From positions 64,354-107,455 of the forward strand of contig BFEA01001106.1 of the NCBI GenBank assembly GCA_003427395.1: a DNA stretch of 43,102 bases, in the 5' to 3' direction. This document shows positions 9,793-18,169 of this stretch, piece after piece. The notes beneath the pieces were generated by a model, which made no database searches, was not told the origin of the DNA, and saw only the letters and a list, made by a program, of their open reading frames with translations. The position numbers and the translations under genes were made by a program. Each line of letters begins with the position of its first letter. The first letter of the stretch is position 1. This stretch comes from Chara braunii. Taxonomy: Eukaryota > Streptophyta > Charophyceae > Charales > Characeae.

Positions 9793-11823
9793 GGCACAAA
9801 GAAAGCTTCTCATTGCTAAGAACAACGACCAACTCAAGATCATCTATGCAAACGAAAGGGTTCAGTACACCACCAAAGCACCCACTATTGAGAGGATCAT
9901 TGAAGTACGCATCAAGTGTGCCTATAAAGGCTTTGTTTTTACCCCCGTATCTTCACCTCTTGCGCCTCCGGATGAAGAATGTACTCCTGCTAGGTGACTT
10001 TCCAATTTCGGTCGTTTCTGCCTTTGATCTAACTTGCTTGAATGTATGAGGCTAGGATGACTTTCTTGGGATTTCGGGGGCTCGTAGCGTTTACATTTGC
10101 TCTTGGATACCTGTGTCACATTATGTTTTGTTGCCTTAGCTTTAGTGGACGTCGGGGCGAGATTACCTGGATGCGTAAATTCCATTATTTTCTGTTAGAT
10201 GTTAATTGGGATACGTGGTAGTCCAGACTAGTCGTGTATTTGCGATTTTCGCCGTGGTGCAAAGCTCAATATGTGGGGTGCTCTATTCGCAACATGTATT
10301 TGCTATCTTTGCCACGATGCATGCTTTGCTCTTAAGGAGTTGAAACATGCAGTGAAGCAGGGTGGGTTTTTTTGCTTTCGATCTGTGATCTTTACTCCGA
10401 GGGGGGTGTGCAATTTCTAAAGGACATCTGAGCATTTTGCTACTTCAGCCTTGGCGACGACGATTGCTTAAGTTAAAAACGGTGAAATTACTGCTGCATT
10501 GGTACAGAGTTATCCGAAATTTCTCCGGGAAGACAAGTAGGACTACTTTGAGGGGAGTTCTAGCTAGGGCTATTAAGAAGAAGAACAAGGTGGGTGTGGA
10601 TGTCCGTAGGCCAATCACTGTTCGTCTGTTCTTTGATCACAAATTAAGCACCACATGCTCGATCTTCGTATTTTGAAAACCTTCAATCTTCCGTTGAGAG
10701 TTAAGGAGTTGTTGTGAAAGAAAGTGTGTTTCGTTTGGCGCAAAAACAAACCTATATATCGTTATCTTTGGAATTTCCACCAGTTTTTTTGGCTGAGTGT
10801 TGGATCGAAGTGTTGTTGTCATCTCGAGTCAACATGGGGATGTCTTGGATCCCATGTATGTACACGTATTGGGCTGAAACCTGGGATTCCGAACACCTTG
10901 AGGAACTCCTATGATATTCCTCGTATTCTACTTTTATAAATTTAGGTAAGCAATTGGTATCGGTCGTTAGCTATCTCAGGTCTGATTTTGTGGTTTCTAA
11001 ACAGGATTTTGTTGGACTTCCCTTGACTCTGTTGGCATCCTTCACATCCAAGATCGTTCCTCTCGGTACGACAAATTGAAGATGTTTGTCTGTGTGCCTA
11101 TAGATCGAAATGTGGTTGATAACTTAATTGTGTGTCCAGTTATTTACCACCATTACCTCTTTATGACTTTTACCTGGAGTTTGTCCTTTCAACCTATGAG
11201 GATTGATGATGGTCTTCTGATGAGGGACATGAGAAAGATCTTTGAGGAGAGGGGGTTTAATGCTCTGGGTAAGTGGGACCCAGGGGGTACGTTTGGGAAT
11301 GCATACGTGCTCCCGAAACACAAAGATCTTACTAGATGGCATCCCATTATACCTACGTGTGCTGAACCCACCAGGGTGGCAAGTGCATGTGTCGCCCGTG
11401 CTCTGAACGCTTTGCTTTTTGCGCTGCCTTACCGGACATCCTTCAATCTCAAGGCTGTTATGGACTTTGTCCCGTGCATTCGAGATATGATCATCAATTG
11501 CGTAACTTGCCTGACCTCTGTGATATCCTCACTGCCTCGTTCGATATCAAAGATATGTTTGTGTCGGTACCGCATGAAGACGTCATTGTGGCGTTCGATT
11601 GGCTCCTTATTTTCGCGTCAGGGGTCAAGGTGGCAAAGAGAGGGCGTAAGGCATGGCTGTCTTATGGTGGTTCACGAGATGAATGTATTATGGTTACTCT
11701 TTCATCAATGCGTGATATGGTATGTTTTGACTTGGTTTTTACCTTCATCTTTTTGGGAGGCCAGCTACTCAGGCAGGTAATAGGGGTGCCAATGAGCAAA
11801 TCTTCTAGTTGTCCACTTGCATG
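9793..11823 (+). pseudogene. Penelope-like reverse transcriptase remnant, cut by an insertion
   Basis: Plus-strand sister of the RT at 5997-7790. Blocks in order: VCFVWRKNKPIYRYLWNFHQ near 10720-10780, KMFVCVPIDRNVVDNLIVCP near 11080-11140, GKWDPGGTFGNAYVLPKHKD near 11268-11325, and motif A FDIKDMFVSVPHEDVI near 11540-11590. Motif B is GGQLLRQVIGVPMSKSSS near 11757-11806, then LACYV. The chain changes frame between about 11400 and 11540, so it is dead. Immediately after motif B the sequence becomes a CTATG-end miniature element (11824 onward), and the catalytic YxDD region is not found downstream. The usual motif-B glycine (PMGK) reads PMSK here. The assignment as Penelope-like rests on motif style only. 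Confidence 0.65.
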
Positions 11824-12095
11824 CTATGTATCACCTGTGGCCACGGCCGCTGGGTCCAATGGCCGCGACGACCACGTTTACGGCCACGCCCATGGATGGC
11901 GGCCCCAATTCCGCGGCCATGATTTTCACGGATTTTTCCAAGGCAAAATAAAATATAAAAAACAAAAGACAAAAATAGCCTTGTAGGGTTTCTTGAACTC
12001 TACAACCCCCTTTTTTTCTTTTTTTTTTCCAAATCGCATATTTTTTTAAGTAAGCAAAAATAAAATCGGAAACTGTAAAAAAACAAGAAAATATA

Positions 12096-12097
<2 letters not shown>
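11824..12097. mobile_element. CTATG-end miniature element 2 (left part)
   Basis: Starts CTATGTATCACC inside the RT gene, matching elements 1 and 4 at their ends. A GC-rich segment with repeated GGCC and GGCCGCG words (11839-11930) is followed by an AT-rich core. An internal imperfect hairpin, GTAGGGTT-TCTTG-AACTCTAC, at 11982-12003 is followed by AACCCCC and a T-run, at the same relative place as in elements 1 and 4. No right terminal repeat is found: the element runs into a TA microsatellite and element 3. Confidence 0.65.
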
Positions 12098-12126
<29 letters not shown>

Positions 12127-12127
<1 letters not shown>

Positions 12128-12412
12128 CTAGGCTACCAGAGTGGCCCGGGGTCACTTGCCCGGCCGGGCCAAAAAAAATTAAAATAATAAAAATAAAATA
12201 AATATTTTTAAATTTGATTTTTTATTCTAAATTTGGTGAAGAATTTCGATGTGACCTTGAGGCAAATGTTGATCACTTTATTTTTCTGCATAACATAGTT
12301 TTGTTTGGGATTTTTTGGATTTTTTTTTTTTTTTTTTTTTTTGCTGGGGCTTTCCCTGGTCCTTGCACGGGCTGGCCACCGGGGACCCGGGCCGCCCGGC
12401 TGGTAGCCTAGT
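12127..12412. mobile_element. Miniature element 3 in a TA microsatellite
   Basis: Perfect 13-bp terminal inverted repeats, ACTAGGCTACCAG at 12127-12139 and its complement at 12400-12412, sit between TA repeats that extend the match outward. The subterminal parts are rich in GGCCCGGG words and the interior is AT-rich. Part of the interior (12217-12302) matches, in reverse orientation, the core of element 1 at 8407-8488, including TTTATTTTTCTGCATAACAT. It is thus related to element 1 although its GC-rich ends differ. No ORF. Confidence 0.75.
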
Positions 12413-12492
12413 ATATATATATATATATATATATATTAGTTGTGTGTGTGTGTGTGTGCGTGTGTATGTGTGTGTGAGAGAGAGAGAGAGAT

Positions 12493-12523
<31 letters not shown>

Positions 12524-12535
12524 AAGAGAGCAAGT
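12413..12535. repeat. Compound microsatellite TA / TG / GA
   Basis: A TA run (to about 12435) is followed by TG repeats (12438-12475) and GA repeats with occasional AAAG (to about 12530). A similar TG-then-AG tract follows miniature element 4 at the end of the window. Confidence 0.9.
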
Positions 12536-12582
12536 CTGTCCTCATGGTACTTCCATCGATAGGGTGAGCAGAATCGAATGAA

Positions 12583-12700
12583 TTTTTTTTTTTTGGAAAC
12601 GGGCCCAGTGCCCAAGGCTGGTATTACCAATAAGAAGATTGTGGGTTGAGGCCGGGATCCTCACAATTTGCCCAGAGTAACCGAACCAAACTTGCTGAGA
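12583..12700. repeat. SINE-like fragment
   Basis: A T-run is followed by GGAAACGGGCCCAGTGCCC, similar to the end of the LINE-tail motif, then GTGGGTTGAGGCCGGGATCC, which faintly recalls a tRNA B box. GAGGCCGGG(G/A)NCCTCACAATT recurs at 30150-30165. The evidence for a SINE is weak. Confidence 0.35.
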
Positions 12701-12720
12701 ATCGGGCTCAACGTTCCTCA

Positions 12721-13201
12721 TGTGGTGATGATGATGATCCTGGATGATGCTAATGATAATGATGATTAGTATCTATGAAGATTATAGAAGCATGTGCTAT
12801 ATCAACAATTCTGGCCTCCTAATCCTATACCAACTCCTAGTCTTCCCTGTACCAGGACATTGTAACTCAGAGACAAAACCAACCTAACCTACATCCCCCA
12901 TAGTTGATCTCTTCTTGCCACATAGCAGCCCCCCCCGGTTCGCTACTGGATTGCCTTCCTCCCTTGGCAAACCCCAGATCTCTCTACAAGGCCTCACACT
13001 CCTGCCATTTGTAGGTTACAAGGCAGCGCCCCAGCTCCGGCCAGCATCATTCTGGCATCGGTCAACCAGGGGCACAGAAACAGAGCAACTCTGCAGATAT
13101 CAGTCCAGGTTCGACCATCTCTGAATTCCTATCTCTCATATGTAGAAGAAGGCTAGATGCTGCCAAGAAAACCAGAACACCAAAAAGCTAAATATAACCA
13201 A

Positions 13202-13202
<1 letters not shown>
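12721..13202. repeat. About 480-bp repeat ending in a GAT/ATG tail, copy 1
   Basis: Pairs with 13203-13755. Shared blocks include CCCCGGTTCGC, CTGGATTGC, TCTCTACAAGGCCTCA, TCTGGCATCGG and GCAACTCTGCAGATATC. Both copies end AGAACACCAA..., then ATAA(Y), then an ATG-repeat tail. A simple trinucleotide tail at one fixed end suggests retroposed 3' ends, but no coding part is present. Confidence 0.75.
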
Positions 13203-13234
<32 letters not shown>

Positions 13235-13755
13235 CTGATTTTGATGATGATGCTTATGATAATTATTATGTGAAAAATATAAAAAAATATAGAGACTATG
13301 TTATATCAGCACTTCTAGCCTCCTAATCCTAGAACCCCTCCTAGCCCTCTTTGTACCAAGACCTTACATCTAAGAGATAATGCCCTCCTCACCAATGTCA
13401 ACCATAGCTGACCTGTTCTCGCCACCTATAGTATCCTTGGCCCCATAGGGTTGTCAAGGCAGCCCCCCCGGTTCGCCACTGGATTGCTTTCCTCCCTCAG
13501 CAGATCCCCAAATCTCTCTACAAGGCCTCAAACTCCCGCCAATGCATGTTACAGCCTTACAGGGCACGACCCCAGCTCCGACCAACGTCGTTCTGGCATC
13601 GGCTAACCAGGGGCACAAAACAAGGCAACTCTGCAGATATCGGTCCAGATTCCATCATCTATGAAATCCTTTATCGTGAATAAGGGAGAATGTAAGATGC
13701 CGTCCAAAATTGCAGAACACCAATAGGCATGATATAACATGAATGATGATGATAT
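13203..13755. repeat. About 500-bp repeat ending in a GAT/ATG tail, copy 2
   Basis: Second copy of the repeat at 12721-13202, beginning in the long GAT microsatellite (about 13204-13235) and ending in ATGATGATGAT near 13740. The copies differ at many positions and small indels, so the duplication is not recent. Confidence 0.75.
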
Positions 13756-14869
13756 TATCCTACGATTAGTCTTCCCCCTCCCCTCCTTTCCACCCTGTCC
13801 CAATGCTGCCTCTGCCGAAACGGATTACCCAGACTACAGGCAACCCATCACAACCCCAACTTGCGACAGTCCCACCTTCCCCCGCCTTGTCCCAGAAAGG
13901 TATACTGTTCCCTCCCAAAGTATGCCTTTGCCCACCATTTACCCTAATTTCCCCCCGTTGGTGTGAGTAACCCCCCACCAACCCCAGACTAATGCAACCC
14001 ACTAACTCTGCTCACACCCCCTACAGGGCTTCACCTCTCACCTTGTGTCACCCCTGCAGAGTGGAGCTCTCCCTTGGTCCCTCACCTTCCATCCATCAGA
14101 AATGAACGTAGATACTTCAGAGAGGAGAGTATAAATATCAGGAATCCAACTGACATTTCGAAGAAATGCACTGAAAAAATTCAAATGAATTTCAAAGACG
14201 AGGTTTCTGAATTGGAATTGATCAGAATCAGCATTCCGGGAGTAAAAGCAACGAAAATTAGGCCTGGAAAGTGAAACGATTCAGAGATTGGAAATTTTAG
14301 CGAAAAAGGATTCGTATCTAGAATTCCAGGTGTAAGAAATAATATGAAGAAATTAATGGGAGTCTATAGGGAAAATTTAGGAATTAAATCCTCCTGAATT
14401 TTTGCCAGGGAAGTTAAGGCATATAAAAATACCTTATATGTTAATTATATGTTAATTAGACAAGAAATTTCAGAATTTAAGGATAAGAAAGATCAAGAAT
14501 CAAATGAGACTTTAGTTTGAATATTAGTTAGAGAAAGTAGTTCGGGTCGTAATGGGATCGTAGCTTGTATATTAGTTTGAGAAAAGTAGTTAGGATCTTA
14601 ATGGATCGTAGTGAAATGATGTTATTAAAGGTCTGATTGGATGATTAAAATGCGATATCCTATACTCCTTTACCTCCCTCCTATCGCGTCGCCACGTGGA
14701 GGGCGATCGGATCTGGGAGCGCCACGTCACACTCTACCAATGCGTCAGCGCATTCGTAGTGTCAGGTAGCACGAGCGCTCCTGCATCGATCCAGTGTTGA
14801 TGGCCGCATGAGATCGCAGGCAGCAGAACACGCTTGTGGAGCGACCAGGGCGCAGCGCTCCCGGTAGCG
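13756..14869. other. No supported gene
   Basis: A C-rich stretch (13765-14060) gives way to an AT-rich one (14100-14640). A 66-codon frame at 14074-14274 has no recognisable motif. Around 14510-14610 the phrase TTAGTTTGA...GAGAAA(G)TAGTT is repeated twice about 58 bp apart. I see nothing else. Confidence 0.4.
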
Positions 14870-16330
14870 TTGCGCCTCGCCTTGTTGCTGAAGTTAATCG
14901 GGGCTTATAATGGGTCACTTGAGGAACCTCGAACCATGATTTTTATTTCTGCAACCAGACATGGACTTGCAGTTGTAAAAACGATAGACCAACGGTACAA
15001 TCTCAGCAGTTGCAGGAAACTGTCTTCTTCCAAAATATGCCTCTGATAAGTTCGGATCCCGACGCACTTAGAGGATCCATCTACATCATACCGTTCATTA
15101 CATCCGCCGAAATTGCGCCTTCATGTCACATCGCCTATATTGCGGATGTTCGCATTGCCCTCACCCTGACTCGCTTCTCCGCTAGCCTCATCGAGGGTTT
15201 ATGAGGGTTTCTTAGGAGTCCAAGAGCCATGTTCTTCTTACTTCAGTAATGTGTAGGTTGGAGTCTGGAAGTGAAAGTTTGTACAAATCCAACTGCCAAG
15301 CACTGCAGTCGCAGGATCTTAGGAATCAGAGGGTTGCTGAGCCGGGGTTCATGGGAGTTGCTGAAGGGTCCTATACCCTTGTGATTTTTAACCTACCACG
15401 AGTATCAGATGACCTCTTAGGAGTACAATGGTCGCGATCACGGGATCCCAGTCGCTGACAAGTTCGAATCCTGACGAACTTTGAAGATCACACTTTGTTT
15501 TGGGCATTCGCGGAATCCTCCATTAATTAAGCGCAGTTGACGCACAACCGTTGTTGGGACTGCAAAAGTAAGCATTGCCAACACACGTGCGTGTGTTGTC
15601 GATTTACAGAATGGGGGTTTGTGGGGGATGCATAGGGTCCTGGAGCCCTGGTCGTTTTTTTACTGCTAATACGGACAAGATTTAAGGTTCCCGTGTTGTT
15701 TTGGTCTTTCGTTTCAACCGCCTGCAAATCCACGTTAATTTTTGTCGTTGTTTGTACTTCAAAAGCTTGTAGTGCCAGCACACAAGCTCGCCTTGTCGCT
15801 TGAGTTAATCAGGGTTTATAGGGGCTCACTTGAGGGACCTCGAACCATCATGATTTTTTTTTCATTTTCGCAACCCGACTTGGACTTGCTGGTGATGATA
15901 ACCTTGACCATCATGATGGTCTTTTTCTTACGCCGCAACCCGTAGACCTATAACGGTTTGCGACGGTGTTGTGGTCATTTGTGTCCTTCGCCTGCGAAAA
16001 CGCACTGGTTTCGAAGCCACGTGGACTGCAGAGGCTTGCAACGCCAACCCACCACCTCGCATTGGTGGTGGAGTTAATCGGGGTTTATAAGGGTCGTTTG
16101 AGGGTCATTCATTCATGTTCATTTTTATCCACACCACTCACAACCTTGCATTTGTGATGACGCTTGTCTGACAGTCAATTCATTGCAACCGAGGAATGCC
16201 TGTTCATCGTGGATTCTGTTTCCAAGAAGTTCAGATCCCAGCGCACTTCTATGATCCAGGAACGTCGGACCGTTCCTTGCACCTGCCTAAACCACGCCTT
16301 CATGTTACAATCGCAGATGACGCCCAGCCG
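14870..16330. repeat. Diverged tandem repeats of about 300 bp
   Basis: Phrases recur in the same order. GTTAATCGGGGNTTATANNGGGTC with CTTGAGGNACCTCGAACCAT appears near 14890, 15803 and 16072. AAGTTCGGATCCCGACGCACTT or variants appear near 15050, 15460 and 16230. CGCCTGCAAATNCACG appears near 15718 and, degenerate, near 15990. A further degenerate unit lies at 17080-17260, outside this span. Units are too diverged for exact borders. Confidence 0.6.
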
Positions 16331-17373
16331 ATGGGCGTTTATCATACGCTGTTGCATTGGGGGTACGCGCGGTCCCACGTCTCTATCGGACCCGTACGTG
16401 GATCGAGGCACTGTGGGGGAGGGGGGGAGGGGGGGGGTTGGGCTAGGACGCGTCCTCCTTGCCACGAGTCACACAACACCAAAAGCATGGAATCGACATA
16501 GTACTCACAAAACCGAAACATGCCTGGTCCCTTGGGTGTCCGACCCATAACCAAATGCCACGTTAATCTTAAGGGCGTTGCGTGCTAGACATCGTATAAA
16601 TACCGCGCGGACTGAGGCTTCCTCAATGCATCCTCATAACGACTAGCCATGCACGAGTTCACAAGCAGTCACAGTGATGACGTACTATGTACTGGCAGTA
16701 CTGCCCATACTCACGTGGCCCTCGATGCTATCGACGGTCCCGTTCGACACTCAAGTGTCGGCTGACACGCACCTTGAGGGACTAACCTCTCGATGCTAAA
16801 CAACCGCCAACTCGAAGGCGGTTGCGGGACCTAGTACCCGCTTCAACAACCTGCGGCGATGAGTGGTTGGCGGGCCAAGGCCCTTTGTAGCAGTTGGGTT
16901 CCATCATTGGAGGTGTGTAAACAGGTCAAAGGGTTTGACTTTGACAGTTGCTATGGAGTTTAACATCCAACTAAAAAAGTATAAAAAACAAATGGTGAAA
17001 GGGGATCTCCCTTTTTTATGGATGTAATTTTTGTCGCGAGAGTCGAGGTATGGAATATTTGGATGCCCTTCGGCGCGGACAATCAATGCAGTCGAAGGAT
17101 TCTAATCTCTGGAAAGTTCGGATGTCGGCGCAATTTGCATGTCGCGGTTTGCCAGATCGTTCGTGCCACCCGCCTGCAAATTCACACCTTCCTTTTGCGG
17201 CAAATTGGCGGCAGGAGATCGTATTGCAAGCACACGGGCTCGCCATGCTGAAATGTCGCATCGGGGATCTGGGCGGGGCAGGCGGAGGTGGGGCGGAGGA
17301 GGTGGGGGCGGGGGGGGTTCAAAGACGCATATTCTTAGTATTCGTTCTTACACTTTGCTCCGTTGTTTTGCAG
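16331..17373. other. Mostly unassigned, with G-rich tracts
   Basis: Contains G-rich tracts at 16410-16440 and 17270-17325 with four or more G-runs that could form G-quadruplexes, a short hairpin AACCGCC...GGCGGTT near 16800-16825, and a degenerate unit of the upstream tandem repeat at 17080-17260. No reading frame can be defended. Confidence 0.4.
16595..16602 (+). promoter_or_regulatory. TATA-box-like sequence
   Basis: TATAAATA preceded by ATCG and followed by GC-rich DNA resembles a plant TATA box. There is no supported gene immediately downstream; it could belong to a decayed LTR or element promoter. Weak. Confidence 0.2.
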
Positions 17374-17624
17374 GGTGTGGAGACGAATTCGAATTGCCCG
17401 TTCACTCTGCACTGGAGAGTTCGATTGACTTTCTTAATGAGAACCTCGTCCTCGACACCGACGGCTACGTGACATCGGAAAGGATGGTTCAATTAACGAC
17501 CGCATGAACCAGGCTCTGGACACCAAACAGGTTTGGCCCATCGACTTACCATTTTCACCTAGAACACCTGGAGTTCGCCCCAACGGGATCTTCCGACTGT
17601 TCGCCGTTCCAACAGTCCAATGTT

Positions 17625-18122
17625 GTGTTCCCCAGAAAGCGAAGTCTCGCTTTTCGTGAGAGCTTTGGGGGTTGCATCCATTTGTCTAGGGGCTTAGTGA
17701 CACCGTTCGCAGGCGAAGAACCGTTTGCCTCCCAAAACGAGTTCCACGTTTCTGGCAAGGTGCACCCCGCAACTTCAGCGGACGACTGTTGTGTGCCGAT
17801 GGCTGCTTCTTTCAGAAACTCTGATGTCGAGAGTGAAAAGTTGGTGGCCACTGATTACTCGTCTGGACGACAATCCTCTTCCAGTGCGTCGTTACAGCAA
17901 GCTAGCTACAGTGGTACAAAGTTGGTTGTCACCGACTATTCTTCGAAGGAACTATCCACGACACTGGTGAGTCCAACGCAAGTGCAATCTCATGATGCGA
18001 TTCCTGTTCAAGCGTCTGGCAAGAGCGATAAAGGAAAATGGCAATACCATAAATTTTGTCTGCAACTTTGTCAGGGGAGAGAAGATCGTATAGCATGGCT
18101 AATAGGAATGCTAGGAAGATAA
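17625..18122 (+). CDS. Hypothetical N-terminal part of the DUF7869-type element
   Basis: A 165-codon frame, serine-rich in its middle, with a short internal repeat: LVATDYSS near residues 72-79 is echoed as LVVTDYSS near 102-109. I do not recognise a domain. It lies 48 bp upstream of the first DUF7869-type coding traces on the same strand and may be its N-terminal exon or region. A possible intron (GTTTGGCCC... to CACCTAG, 17533-17564) separates it from a shorter coding-like stretch at 17374-17532. Either this is real but decayed coding sequence or a chance frame; I lean slightly to the former. Confidence 0.3.
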   Translation: MFPRKRSLAFRESFGGCIHLSRGLVTPFAGEEPFASQNEFHVSGKVHPATSADDCCVPMAASFRNSDVESEKLVATDYSSGRQSSSSASLQQASYSGTKLVVTDYSSKELSTTLVSPTQVQSHDAIPVQASGKSDKGKWQYHKFCLQLCQGREDRIAWLIGMLGR

Positions 18123-18169
18123 AGTAGCACAAAAGAAAAAAATACATATTGTCCGAAAAGAAACTACTC

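Noticed and set aside
17365-17564. Confident exon with splice sites
   Set aside because: TTTTGCAG before 17374 and CAG-GTTTGG at 17532 fit splice sites, but the frame is broken inside and no homologue is recognised, so it is only mentioned with the upstream ORF.
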